A DNA stretch of 64,000 bases from NCBI GenBank assembly GCA_030704615.1, contig CM060731.1, positions 42,596,001-42,660,000 on the forward strand, written 5' to 3'. Origin of the DNA: Takakia lepidozioides. Its lineage: Eukaryota; Streptophyta; Takakiopsida; Takakiales; Takakiaceae. The notes beneath the pieces are model-generated. The model was given only the letters and a program-made list of their open reading frames with translations, searched no databases and was not told where the DNA came from. Every line of letters begins with the position of its first letter. The first letter of the stretch is position 1. Shown here in pieces: positions 11,391 to 23,319 of this stretch. Made by a program: the position numbers and the translations under genes.

Positions 11391-14300
11391 ATGGCGGGCA
11401 GGTTGGTGGTGGGAGCTGTGCGGGGCGCCAGGCGCTCATGGCGTGCTGCTGCTGCAGCACGGCAAAGCCACTCGCTGGCTGTGGCCGATGAGAGATTTCA
11501 GCGCTACAACTCGCCGGTGCCTACAAATGTGGATCACACGCCCGTCTTGGCCACTGCTGAAACGAAGGTGACGACATTGGGAAATGGGCTGCGTGTGGCC
11601 ACGGAGTCTAATCTGTCGGCAGAGACAGCGACTGTGGGGGTTTGGATTGATGCAGGCAGCCGCTTCGAGACATCCGCTACAAATGGTACCGCTCATTTTC
11701 TGGAACATATGATTTTCAAGGGTACTAAGAAGCGGAACCTGCGGCAGCTGGAAGAAGAGATTGAGAACATGGGAGGTCATCTGAATGCCTACACTTCGCG
11801 AGAACAGACCACGTACTACGCCAAAGTGCTGAAGAAGGACGTTCCAGTTGCTGTGGACATTTTGGCAGATATTTTGCAAAACTCTTCTTTTGAAGAGGAG
11901 CGCATCAATAGGGAGCGAAATGTCATTTTACGAGAAATGGAAGAGGTAGGTCAGCAGATCAATTCCTAGTGAGAGGCAATGGATTCTAACGATCAATGAG
12001 CACAGGCTTTGCAGCAGAGTTTTAGATCTGAGTTCATGACATGGACGTGTCAGGGCGATGTGCAGACGAATTTCGAGCTGTGTGTAGTTGGGGGCACTGA
12101 TCAGTACGTAATGTTTGTAGCGCAAATTTGCAAAATGATCTAACTAAGTTTAACCAATTAATAGGGACAAGAGCCGCATTGGGAACATACTGATTATGAG
12201 GCGCTCTACTGGATTGGATCCGGGAGAGTCATGAATCAAACCTAGATTTTGGATCGGCCACGGGGATGAGCTTGTACCTGGCTTTTTGATGGAGTCCAGC
12301 GGGAGTGTTGTAGGAGTTGCAGAAAGACTAGTTAAGCACGGTCTTGGACATGTAAGAGGCGAGTGACGGAAGTGCAGCACATTTAAGATCAAGAATCTGG
12401 GCGAGAACTTCAAACAGAGTGCATGGCTAAGAAATTCAGGGCAAGGGAAATTCTCTTCCGAGTAGTTTGAACATGTGCCATGTAAGCATGTCTGTGAGGG
12501 GAGGGGCGCAGGTGGAAGGCCAGGTGGAGGAGGTGATGTTTGACCATTTGCATGCTACAGCGTTTCAATACAGTCCGCTGGGACGTACAATATTGGGGCC
12601 AGCCGAAAATATTCGATCCATCACCAAAGCCAATTTGAGAGACTACATCACCACTCATTACACAGGTCCTCGAATGGTAAAAACCGAAGCTATATCCCCC
12701 ATTTACTCTTTGATGGATATGTGTAGCCACCTTACTGGCTTTTGATGTACCTTGGGAAATGTGCAGTTCTCGTTTTGGTGGAGACGATTTTCTTCTTTGA
12801 TGGAGTTTCAGCAGACATGTGCTTCCTAGTTTGAATCAAACAAAGGAGACCTTGTAATTGCACTTACAAGTTGTGGGGAGGGCTGCAGGTGGTCGCTGCT
12901 GCAGGTGCTGTGAAGCACGAGGAGCTGGTCAAAGTAGTAGAGAAGTCCTTCCAGTCTCTGTCAACAGATGCCACCACTGCAGGGCAGCTTGTAGAACAGG
13001 AACCAGCTATTTTCACAGGATCAGAGGTGGGCTCTATACGTGCCAACCACAGACTGTGTCTCTTCAGTGACAGTTCTGCACCTGTTGGCAACGTTTTAGG
13101 GTTACTTTGACATGTATGTATGAAGTAACTACATGTATGTATGTACGTGCAAGCATGTAGTTACTTCAATAGTATGTGGAGTTTGAGAGTCTGAAAGTTA
13201 TAGAATAGCTATAGGATTGCAAGTGAACTTCAGTTAGACGATCATATTTGAACACTAATATCTTGACATCCTGATCTTTCTTCCTCAAATCCCTAGCGGT
13301 CTCTATTTCATCACTTGGTACTCCAGGTGAGAAGTTTGCCAGTCAAACCTGGTGGAGATTTCCTCTCTCTCTTGATCTCTGCTTCTAATGATCTATATCT
13401 GTGCCTTTATGGATGGGATTTTCAGGTTCGCATTCGTGATGATGATATGCCATTGACCTACTTTGCAGTAGCGGTGAAGGGTGCAGCATGGACAGATCCA
13501 GATTCCATTGCCTTGATGGTTATGCAGACGATGTTGGGTGCATGGAACAAGAGTGCTGGGGCGGGCAAGCACATGGGGTAGTTGAAATGCCTTGCACTTT
13601 CTGCTTGTTTCATTCTGAACTATGTTTGATTATGGTGCTGCAACCTCTTTAATTCTCTGCACATGTGCAAAATTAAGAAAAGTTAATCTTCGCTTGGGAC
13701 AGATGCTACTATGCTCTGGGTTTTGGAGGGCACATCTTTGTGGAGCAGCTTTGCAGTTTTTGGTGGAACTTGGCTCAAACCTGTTACTCTTCTAAGAGTG
13801 GGTTGGCAACCTGAACTGTGCAGGTCAGAGATGGCCCAGAAGATTGGGGCAAATGAGTTGGCAGAGAGTGTAATGGCATTTAATACGAATTACAGCGACT
13901 CTGGACTTTTTGGCGTGTATGCAGTCGCTAAGGTGAGTTCTGTGCTGTGGGGATGAGGTTGGCTTCTTGCTAATGAGAATGTTTTAGACTGTACAACTTG
14001 GTCTTAGGTCTGAAATCTAATAGTGGCCTATGTTAATATCTGAGGCATCTGTGAGAAAAGAAATGTGAGAGGAGACTGATATCCTATGCAATGGGAAGTT
14101 GTGGGTTATGCCTGGCACTATGAAAGTAGTGACTTCGGACCCTCCACGTGAATGAGTTGTATGAATTTTCAGACAAGAACTCTATATGGATTGACCCTTT
14201 CCACACTGAATTTAACACAAGCAAAGAGTCAGCATTATTCTCTAAGACAAAACGGATTTTGTAAAACAATTGCAGCCAGATCAGCTGGATGATCTATCGT

Positions 14301-15727
14301 ATTGCATAATGCACGAGATGGGGAGGATGATATATCGAGTAGATCCAGATGATGTGGCTCGTGCTCGTAATCAGGTATTTTTCTTCATTACAAGCACTTT
14401 ACTATTTATGGCTGAGAACAAGTAAAGGGTTTGTTGCCTTTTGATCCTCTTACTGGGTCCTGTTATGGTGATTTGTTTTTCTAATAATGTGATACAGTAC
14501 TCGTCAATATTAATTGTCTTTTGCAAGAATATATATGTAATTATGATTGGTTTTGTTGTATCTGTCCAGTTTGCATCAGGCAGTCGTACTCCTGTCACTT
14601 ACAAATTGCAATGGCTGTTGCAGTTGAAATCATGTTTGCTTCTTCATTTGGATGGCACGAGTCCTATTGCTGAGGACATTGGGCGACAGGTGAGCGTCCA
14701 AGTAGGATGTAGTTGCCAATTTTCCATTCTCATTGGGTAAGCTGAAATGGCGAATTTTGACAATGATGAAATCCATCTTCCTACTGTTCATACTCCTTGT
14801 CTACAGAGAGTTCCCCTGTTAGCTTTGCAAACTGGGGTTGGTGGCTGCATTACCAAAACATTTGAGAGAATTGTCATTCCTGGGAGATGTGTCCATGCAG
14901 GCTGCCACCGTATAGGTGTCTTGTTTGCGAGTAGCTTTCAATAGGTATCCAAGTGATGGCACTGTAGCCATGCTGGAGGTGCTGATTGTTTTAGCCGCAA
15001 GTGTCCTCGATGCCAGTTATGGTACATGGTCGAAGTTTGGACATACAGGGTTTGGGTTTACATGGACAAACACAACGAATACTTAGGTAGGGTGGAAGTG
15101 TAAGTGGTTGTCTTGATGTGCTGACTCCTGACAGAAGTAAGTGGACAGAGACTGCATGTGGAAGTGCTTAATCTAGCGCTTTAACAGGCAAAAGTGGAGA
15201 GACCTTTCAGACAGGTGCTGAGAGTGTGCTTGTTCTCCTCATCCAGATTTTGACATATGGCCGACGAGTTCCGCTTGCTGAGCTGTTTGCACGCATCGAT
15301 ACTGTGGATGTGAAAACTGTAAAGCGTGTTGCAAGCCGTTTCATCTTTGATCAGGTCAGCAGCGACTCCCTCCCTTTGCTGAAGGAGGATTGTTGGATGT
15401 GCCGTGGGACTGAGTCAAGAATAGTTATATATGGCTGTGAGATATGTATTTTCATGTCTACTTTCTTTATCTAGACTTTTCTAACGGGAGCACATTTGCA
15501 TCGTCAAAGCTGAAAGTACATATCTCGGTGATAGGAGGAGCTGAGGTTTTTGTCGGACTTTTACTTGATTCTCACCCTTCGGGCTACTGCCACCTCATTT
15601 TACGTTCTACTTAAGAGGGTTGTTGCTGGGTGTTTACCAGGAGGTTGCCATTGCGGCCATGGGGCCCACACACCTCCTCCCTGACTACACCTGGTTCCGG
15701 CGTCGTACCTATTGGAATCGCTACTGA
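11391..15727 (+). CDS. MPPB: Mitochondrial processing peptidase beta subunit, nine exons
   Basis: Catalytic subunit of the matrix peptidase that removes targeting presequences; in plants it is also a core subunit of respiratory complex III. Exons: 11391-11945, 12512-12676, 12889-13026, 13426-13577, 13824-13932, 14276-14374, 14624-14689, 15247-15354, 15641-15727 (TGA 15725-15727). All junctions are GT-AG and in frame; the product is 492 residues, near the family's usual 490-530. The M16 zinc motif HFLEH (about 11694) and the following acidic helix are intact, so this is the active beta type. The glycine-rich region, the [12 protein letters not shown] block and the C-terminal [10 protein letters not shown] match plant MPP-beta closely. 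The start was chosen at MAGRLVVG, opening an arginine/alanine-rich mitochondrial presequence; the longer open frame upstream (from 11163) overlaps the SINE and is unlikely to be coding. The gene appears functional. Confidence 0.96.
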
Positions 15728-18003
15728 GTGTGCCAAAATTTTCAACATTAGAATCTCGTACCATTGGCAGGACAACTTGCCTTATGTGCCCTTATGCAAG
15801 TTCAACGTCACCTCTGAATGATAAGGTTGGGGATGCCAATGCTCTTTGGGAAATCGCTTGCCTATCATGCCATGTCTATACATGCATGCTCTCTGAGCAC
15901 ACAAATTTTTACGGTGACATTGAGCTCTTGGCCAGATACAGGTGCTGAAGTTGCCCTTCACCAGTGGCATATGCTTTGTGCACCGCACCATGTTTGGCTT
16001 GTCTTGAACCTAATAATTGATTCATATTCTACTGACTTACAAGGTTGGATGTTTTTTTATTAGTGAGGGTGTGTTGTGGATCAAGTCACGAAATAATTCT
16101 AGATGAGTTATGTGGTTCCACCCTCATACAGGGCAGCCAATGATGTCTTCTCATGGAGAAGGTATGAAGGCACCGTTGGGAAGGCACATGCGAATAGTGC
16201 AGCGGCAGAAATCTGGTTGCACAAGGCTGTGGGACATAAGACTTGTCCGGGCAGTTGCCCCCATCATCTTGATGTGTAGCCTCAGGCTTATCCCAAGGCT
16301 ACTTTTTCCTTGGTCTTTCCATCTAGTGTAAGGGCCTCTCTTACCCGAGGGGAGGCAAAATGAGGAAAAGGAAACAAGCAAAGAAACTAATGGAATGTCC
16401 TGTATGTGTTTGCATTGTAGCTGGCTTTAGTTTCTGTATGGGATGGTTTTGTCATTAGGAAGTTATTCATATTTATGTGTGAAAGAGTGTTTCTTAGTTG
16501 CATCAAACTGGTCAAACCGATGTTTGCATGGTTTGTGGCCCATGATTGGGGGAGATGTTGCTGGAGTTGTGGTTGCGTCCTCTATGGAATGTGTCCCCTA
16601 TGGAATGCATAACAGGTACAAGTATTGTTGAGGTTAATACTCCTCTTTATTTTATTCAGCATATGAAATATGTCAACATCATACTTTAATCATTCTTTTC
16701 GAGGAATTCTAACCTGGTTGATTATCTGGCACCTTGGAAGTGACTAGTTTCTTCCAACCCAGTTTGATGATTACAGTTTTTTCATTAGATGTAGACGGTG
16801 GCAGAGCATGTTGGTTTGTTGGTTAGTTGGCCATTGAGAGTTAGATTCAGCACAATCAGCAAGTTTGGTAGAACTCACCGAAGTTGTGATTATATGAAGG
16901 TGGCGGTGAGGAACTAGTATCATTTAGGGAAGGAGAATCCCCAGTACATGTGGATGTTGTGCAGTGTCCTAACTTTATACAAGTGTTACATTCTGTTCTC
17001 TTTTTGATATATCTGTCTTCTCCCTACATTTCTGGTCAAGCCTATAACTCAATCCTAGGTCACAAAAAGGTTTTGTTATGTAGTAACTAGTAACATAAGT
17101 ACTCAAAGGGCCTCCTTTGGATCCTTTGGATTGAGTCAAACCCTCCTTGGGTGAATGAAGAGCTAGCTGCCATGATACAAGGTCAGGGACAATCTGGTGA
17201 CGGTTTTCAGATTGAGCATCAAGCTCAAGGCCGAGAACACAATGGGGTGTTGGTTGACATTCTCTAAGAGCTTTGTGATGTATTATATGAGTTTCAGTAT
17301 AAAGATCATGAACTGAAGTCTTTTGAGTCATGCAGGATGGCAGTTTTGTGGTGATGTGCGAAATGAGACACCGAACATTTTGAACTACCAAGCACATATG
17401 TAGACTCCAAATGGAAGTATGACTATACAGGATTAGGGCCCCTTAAGAGTCTCATGAGATGCCATAGCCAATTCTTCAACAGGTATTGGGTCCACCATTG
17501 CCATATTGAGCACCCATTTCACCTCCTCCACAGCCTCGCCCTAATCCACTGTATGACGTACAGCCTTTCCCCCACTCACCACAAGAAAAACATAGGGCCT
17601 TGTGCAAGCAAGGCTTCCACCATGAGAGTGCTGGGCTTCGGAGGCACACACCCATGGATTCAAGACAAATCTTGTAATACACGCCGCAGAAAACATTGCA
17701 ATCCAACATCATCTGCAGATGAATTGGTGGACAAATGTTAATCCTGAAACACAGACCACCAGGAGAATGCAGGGGAGAATGGAGAATGTAGGCCTGTACC
17801 AAATTCACAGGGCAAGACTTGCTTAGTCACAACCAAGCAAAGCTTGCAAGAGCAATCAAGTTGCATGGCTCGGCAGAGCCTGCTTGCTCTCAGGGCGGCA
17901 GACCGCCATGTTTGCTTTCATCAATTCACTACAGTGGCAGCGTCAGGATGCCTGAAATGGTAGGGTTATGCATTTTATGTTGGAAAATTTTAGGCAGGTA
18001 TTT
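15728..18003. other. Intergenic, no supported gene
   Basis: This stretch holds the 3' flank of MPP-beta and scattered short open frames on both strands (for example 16975-17397 on -). None shows a recognised motif, and none links to another by credible splice sites. The - strand frame at 16975-17397 might be a transposon relic. Confidence 0.4.
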
Positions 18004-18048
18004 ATCCCATATCGTTTGCAGACATCTTGATGGATGAGTCCTATATAA
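18004..18048 (+). promoter_or_regulatory. Plant snRNA promoter: upstream sequence element and TATA box
   Basis: ATCCCATATCG at 18004-18014 differs from the plant USE consensus RTCCCACATCG at one position, and TATATAA lies at 18042-18048. The TATA box is about 34 bp before the U5 start. There are 27 bp between the USE and the TATA. Plant Pol II snRNA genes usually have about one more helical turn and Pol III genes slightly less, so the spacing does not by itself settle the polymerase; the U5 identity implies Pol II. Confidence 0.8.
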
Positions 18049-18075
18049 CCCTGGGCTTCTGTCGTTGAAGACATC

Positions 18076-18191
18076 AGCCGTGTGCTCAGCGCAGAGCGAA
18101 CTATTCTTTCGCCTTTTACTAAAGAATACCGTGCGCGGGGTAGAGAAAGCGGCATACCCCATTTTTTGTGCCGGCCCTCTCACCAGGGCCC
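18076..18191 (+). ncRNA. U5: U5 spliceosomal snRNA
   Basis: The invariant loop I CGCCTTTTACTAAAG lies at about 18110-18124, closed by the pairing stem ATTCTTT/AAAGAAT. It is followed by the long-stem return, an Sm site ATTTTTTG (about 18161-18168) and a 3' terminal hairpin (GGCCCT/AGGGCC). The 5' end AGCCGTGTG matches plant U5 starts. U5 holds the two exons in the tri-snRNP during splicing. The 3' end is placed just after the terminal hairpin and is accurate to a few bases. Confidence 0.93.
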
Positions 18192-18240
18192 TCCAACTAA
18201 ATCTAAGCCGGACAAAATGTGTCTGTAGCAGAATGTTTCT

Positions 18241-18353
18241 GTTCTTACTTGTATGTTCAAGATGCGTACAGGCTATGATAAAATTGCAAATTTCCTGCGC
18301 GATCATCACTACACTGCATGGCCTGTACGCGTCTTGAACCTAGGAGTAAGAAC
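18241..18353 (+). ncRNA. MicroRNA-like foldback (candidate)
   Basis: Arms 18241-18273 and 18321-18353 are near-perfect inverted copies: of 33 pairs, two are mismatches and two are G-U, with a 47-nt loop. A 21-nt stretch starting with U (from about 18254 in the left arm) would have a duplex partner in the right arm, as in plant miRNA precursors. It sits about 50 bp after U5. The arm sequence is not one I recognise among conserved plant miRNAs. It could also be a small inverted-repeat element. Confidence 0.4.
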
Positions 18354-18358
18354 CCCCT

Positions 18359-18503
18359 CCCTAAGGAAGGCTGCAAGGGGCAACTTAGTTTCTGGAATTT
18401 TATCGACATTGACACCCTCTTTCGCATTCCACTTCTTAGTGAGATCCATGAGACCTTTCATGATCGGTAGAAGTCGAAACAAAGGGTTCTCTTCAGATAC
18501 CAT
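18359..18503 (-). other. Possible coding exon, unidentified
   Basis: An ATG-initiated frame (from 18503) of about 48 codons has a protein-like composition (KGLMDLTKKWNAKEGVNVDK). It ends at a possible donor TAG/GTTC next to the right arm of the foldback. No partner exon was found further left, and I do not recognise the peptide. It may be a fragment of a host gene, and possibly the source of the foldback arm. Confidence 0.25.
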
Positions 18504-19608
18504 GCTTCCAATTGGTCAAATATACTGCGGGTTCTCTCTATCAGCATTAGTGCTGAGTCTGGTACAGCACGTTTGTAGGCCCCGCAGCCTTCTGCCAATT
18601 TAGGGCCTCGAAAAAGGTGCGAGACAATTCGGGGAAGAGGTCCAACACATAGAGATGCTTATGGTTACTCCCTCTCAGCTTTTAGGGCGCTTTGTCAACG
18701 ATTTCATCAATCTCATCAATGCGTTTTCTTTTCAGTTCACACTCTCTGCACTCCCCTCCACTCTCTTCATCTCCTGCTTTGCAATGGTGACCTCCGGACT
18801 CAAAAGCTTGAATGCCAACGATGACATAAATCCTTCAGAAGACAGGGGACAGGAGGATTATTCTATTATGGAGGGAAGAATGTGGGCATCAAAGTGAACC
18901 ACAGGCCTATGATTAAGGTCCCAGGCTTTCTGTAGATGCTTCATGTTGCTTTCGGTCCTTTATCACTTGGAGCATTCAGTGCCATACAGCTCCGTGCTCT
19001 AGAAGAGAAGGAAAACAGGACCATGTGTGGTTGAAGGTCAGAGCTACTGAATCTCAGTAGATTACCCCAATCGTCAGCAGACAGGGGGGCTCTCATGTGA
19101 ACTACTCTTAAAGGAAGATTTCTTCTCGAGAGAAGATGACTGCCATCTGACAATCTCTGGTGAATAACTTGGTGATATTACTTGATGGTGGTAAATATAA
19201 CTTGATAGTGGGGACAGACCTGTGTCTCAGTTCGCAAATCACACAACCACAAATAGAGCAACAATTACAAACACATAAAATACAACGACTTACATTACTC
19301 ACAGCTAAAAGGAGTTCTGAGTCAATCATGCAGACAACTGATGGTTTGCAAGTCTAGACACCATGTGTAGAACGCAAGCTTTAAACTTCTCCCATAACCC
19401 TGAGCCCACTCTTCAGCCCAGCTCATCTCAATCCAAGGCCGGAACCTAACCTGATCTGCACACTGCAAACCTTACATGGAAGAACTGTGCGAAAGATCAT
19501 ACTGGCGTCAAAGGTTCTTACAACACCTACTACAAACCAGTCAACATCACAAATGGCCCAAGCGCAGTTCTTCAGGAAAAGGAGGTTTCCACAGCCCCCC
19601 TCGAAAGT
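18504..19608. other. Intergenic, no gene seen
   Basis: Both strands were read. Short open frames here overlap each other and carry no motif. The stretch includes the 3' flank of the CDC26 gene. Confidence 0.4.
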
Positions 19609-19791
19609 CTACTTGGAAAAGCCAATGCGCTGTGATGCAGAGGGCTTTGGCCGGTGGTCAGAAAGCAGAGCCGAGGAAGCAGGCCCTGCTGGGGGACCTG
19701 CCACAGAGGCAGCCCGCCGCCGAGCCTCATCGAACTCCTCCTTACAGTCCTCTGCCTTCAACTCCAGCCTCGTGGGCTTTCTTCTCAACAT
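19609..19791 (-). CDS. CDC26: Anaphase-promoting complex subunit CDC26 (APC12)
   Basis: A 60-residue, apparently intronless protein. It starts with MLRRKPTRLELKAED, the hallmark N-terminus of CDC26/APC12, which binds inside the TPR groove of CDC27/APC6 and stabilises the APC/C ubiquitin ligase. A charged helix (KEEFDEARRR) follows, then an Ala/Pro/Ser-rich segment and a basic C-terminus ending in RIGFSK, as in plant homologues. The frame stays open upstream to 20076, but the conserved start is the internal Met at 19789-19791. Its length fits the family (about 60-85 residues). Nothing looks broken. Confidence 0.85.
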   Translation of the reverse strand: MLRRKPTRLELKAEDCKEEFDEARRRAASVAGPPAGPASSALLSDHRPKPSASQRIGFSK

Positions 19792-20808
19792 ACTTATCTC
19801 TCTCCCTCCGATCTCCACACAAGTCACAACACAAGGCTCGCCGACATCTCCTCCGAGAAGACGCAGCGTCTCTTCATTGTCAGGAGAGTAAACCCTAGCG
19901 AGACGTATCGTATGAAAATACGTATATACTATCCCGAGTGAATGCCGAAAGTTACTGAAAGCCAAATCAAGCGATTCGAGCTCAAATTCCAAACCCAACA
20001 ATTTGCTGCTTTCAATGTGCGTACTGTATGAGTACCCAACACTCCCTTCACATTGAAGTTGATATGGAAATTGCAATGTTTTTGCTCCTTCATTCTTCTT
20101 GGATACGCCGTACCGTATACATACATATATTTCTGGGGGGAAGCCCGTAGCCGTTGAAGCCCTTGAGTCAGATTAAAAGGAGGAAAAAAGACCCTCATGG
20201 GCAATGGAATACAAATAATATGGATGAAGATGATGGCAGAAGTGAAGGCTTGCGAATTTGACCACGGATCCCCCACTTGTCGTTTACCAGCAGCTGAGTT
20301 TATTTTCCATTAAAGTGTAATTAATTTTAGAAGTCCGTGATCCAACGTGTAGCATGTCTGACTTGTCGTGTCTCGCTTGCCGAGGGGGACACTGCTCGCT
20401 GCATCTACGAGTAAGGAAAGTGAGGGAGTGAAGGGAATGCATGCCATTCCCAAGATGCAGCGAGACGACAGAACATTCGAATTGCACGTCCATTCACATA
20501 TTGCAGATCTCTAAAAGAGGATTTTTTTTATAATTGTTTGGAGCACCCAGCCAAAATTGTTGAATGAGTAGAGTGGCTGAAAAAGAATGTCTACATTGTT
20601 GCATTTTCTATGGAGAAAGATTCGCAAGTTACAGTAGAATCCCTCTGTACTGTAAGAGAGACAGTTCTCTATGGCACTGCCTGCAATGAAGTTAGCGGAT
20701 GAAACAAATGTGGACACCCAAGTTGGATGGTCCCGTCCATCCTACATCCAATATCTTTAAAGAGCGAGCACGTCCTAGGTATCGTCATAACTCTTATGCT
20801 CTTCCAAA
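19792..20808. promoter_or_regulatory. Upstream region of CDC26 (and possibly of the ORF at 20809)
   Basis: About 1 kb without a convincing gene, between divergently oriented reading frames. It presumably contains the CDC26 5' UTR and promoter. No specific element was identified. Confidence 0.35.
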
Positions 20809-21078
20809 ATGGACTCCAGCATTGCTCACAAGGATTACAAGGACGTGCTCATTGTCGCATTAGGAAGGGCGGGGGAGTTGGTTGCACAGTTTGAAGTCGT
20901 GCTAAAGAGGGTTTCGGATGTGCTTGCATCTATGGATGTGGCATTGGATGTGGCATTGACAAACGCCTATGAGGTATTGGCATCTTACCAAGTTGTATCA
21001 AAGGATTTGGAGGTGGAGGCATCTTCGCACGTTCTAGAGAGCCTCACAAGGCGTCCCTGGTTCCGCTGCGAAGAATGA
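20809..21078 (+). CDS. Small hypothetical protein, 89 residues
   Basis: An ATG frame with a mostly helical, hydrophobic-acidic composition and a valine/alanine-rich repeat-like middle (ASMDVALDVALTNAYEVLASYQ). No domain is recognised and no splice partner was found. A 24-A run follows 70 bp after the stop, which could mark an old retrocopied 3' end. Coding status is uncertain. Confidence 0.3.
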   Translation: MDSSIAHKDYKDVLIVALGRAGELVAQFEVVLKRVSDVLASMDVALDVALTNAYEVLASYQVVSKDLEVEASSHVLESLTRRPWFRCEE

Positions 21079-21148
21079 CCTTTGCTAAAGGGGCAGGTGG
21101 GGTGCTTGAACACCACCTCATGCTCCCGCGACCCCTGACAAGGGCTTC

Positions 21149-21172
21149 AAAAAAAAAAAAAAAAAAAAAAAA
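21149..21172 (+). repeat. Poly(A) run of 24
   Basis: An uninterrupted A tract after the 20809 ORF. It may be the tail of a retrotransposed sequence or simply a homopolymer. Confidence 0.6.
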
Positions 21173-22440
21173 GGGGTCCTTTTGGACCCACCCAGGCCGG
21201 CTGGGGAAAAATTTAGGGCTTGAAAGATGGTCTCTATCACGCCCTGTCAGTGGCAGATTTGATCGAAATAGCGATGATTAAAGTTCATGCTACTATAGCT
21301 ACACATTCCCGAGAAAGTGGACTGGCTGCCGTACTCCAATCCACCAGACTCGGCACTAAGAGAATAGGACTTAGGTCCTAGGTCTTTAGGATGCCAGCTA
21401 GTGCCAAGTTTTTGTTTCTCGGCAAGACAGAAGGCCACGTCGACAAGTTCTGGCTAAACCCTAATATATTTTGGCCAAAAGGTCACATTTTTTGTAGCCA
21501 AATAATTATATTGTAAATAGTTGAATTATTGAAGGCGGAAAAAAAAAGTTAAATTTGACAGGGTGCCATACGCCTCAGGCGTCAACCATGACCAAGATGA
21601 AAAATAAAGCTCGGGAATAATTGCATGGTGGCTCTTGTTGCTCAGGGCTACTCAGATATCAGATGGCTGGCAGAAAAGATGAGTGCAAAATCTGGCAAGC
21701 CTTTCTCGACTGGGGACATTATGCTTAGTTATTTTGTGACACTGTCAAGGAATAGATCTGTGGGGGCAAACTGGGGTCAGGTAAAAAACTTGAAGACATT
21801 TTGTCCTCCATGAGTCAAGTAGCGGAGGGTGTTGCCACAGCAGGTGAGGTCATCGCGTTGGCTCGGAAGTATCGAGTTCAAATGCTGGTTCATTTCTTGC
21901 TTGTATTTTTGTACCGTTGTCATTGTAAAACACATTGGCTGCCAACTATCAGCCTTCCCGCACCTGTATCAGCCTTCCCCAACCTATTGTTCACTCTGCT
22001 TGCGAAGTAGGGCAATGGAGAGGGTTCAAAGTTTCTTTTCGTCCAGAGACTTGAGTTGGCAAGAGTCTTAAAAGTGTTAAGTGCCTTTCACTTTGGAAAA
22101 ACATATGAACCGGGAACTAACAGTGGAAGGGCCACTGGCACACCTTGGAAGATGTGTTCAGATTGCCACCCTTAGTCTCTGTATGCATTTGCATTTCCAT
22201 CTATCTCCTTGGTGAAAGGAGGCCATGAACTTACAAATCTTCAATCTGGCAGGTATGTTGTGCAAAGAATGTACTTATAAGACGTGGTTTGTCGTAGCCT
22301 TGTGGTCGTTGACCCCGTGCCGAGACATCGTTGCAATCTTCCTTGTCGCAACATTCACAATAACTTTATTTTTGTACAGGGATTCGAACCCTTATAGCTA
22401 TCCATTATAGCATACAAAATTATGGCCGAAAGGCCTTTAA
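21173..22440. other. No supported gene
   Basis: A short + frame at 21625-21813 looks weakly protein-like (GYSDIRWLAEKMSAKSGKPF) but has no known motif and no splice partners. A tRNA T-arm-like stretch at about 22377-22396 (minus strand) stands alone. Confidence 0.35.
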
Positions 22441-23319
22441 AATTAACCATAAAGGTTAAATAAATTGGAGTTTTTGAAATATAAATATGATAAACAATTT
22501 GATTGAATGAATTTTGAACATATTGAAATGATGAATTCTCAGGTTGAAAACATGATATAATATAGTATTATATATTACATATTATATATTGATTTCTATT
22601 TAAAATATAAAAATATATCATTTTATTATTTATTTATTTATTAAATTATTTATAGTTAAATTATTTTATATTCATTCTTATTAATAGTTACAATAAATTC
22701 GTTATTATAAATATTATATTTTATATATTTTGAAATTTTGAAGATATAATATGATAAATAATTTGATTGATTAGATATAAATTAGAATGATGAATCTGAG
22801 GGTGAAAGGATATGATAATATGATATGTAAAAGTAACAGTAAAAATAAAACATGAGTGTAACTAGGAATGGTTGATTTATGATAATAGATAGAAACAAAT
22901 GATTGATCGATGATGGATAAAATGATAGTTGATTTATGTGGTGACATTCATAGATTATAGGTAGTTCTTAATTTTTTTTTAGTTATTATTGTAATAAGTT
23001 ATTAATAATATTATATTCCTATATTTATAATTTAATCATTTAATCTATAATTTTTCATTGTAATTAAATATTTATAATATTTAAGCTACATATACTATAT
23101 TGATATCATGCTTGAATATTTTGATATATTTGTTGAAATGATGTTACATTCAAGTGGCATGATAATAGTGTCATAAACTTTGATGGTATATTGAAAATAT
23201 GAGATAGTGTGCCTGATCATTTTGAAAATTAAATGAACATTGTTTATTTAGAAACTACAAATACTATGTATAATATTGTATAAATACAATGTTAAAAAAT
23301 CATATATTTTTATTATATT
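22441..23319. other. Very AT-rich spacer
   Basis: Long A/T-dominated sequence with stops in all frames. The base composition shifts abruptly from the left part at about 22430. Confidence 0.5.

Noticed and set aside
19476-19941. Two + strand ORFs opposite CDC26
   Set aside because: They overlap the conserved CDC26 frame in antisense and have low-complexity composition.
20809-21172. Processed pseudogene ending in poly(A)
   Set aside because: The reading frame before the A tract matches no known gene and no target duplication is seen; kept only as a hypothetical ORF plus homopolymer.
22366-22440. Possible tRNA gene on the minus strand (GGGTTCGAATCCC T-arm-like)
   Set aside because: The T arm is present, but no matching acceptor, D or anticodon arms can be folded at the right distances; at most a SINE or tRNA fragment.
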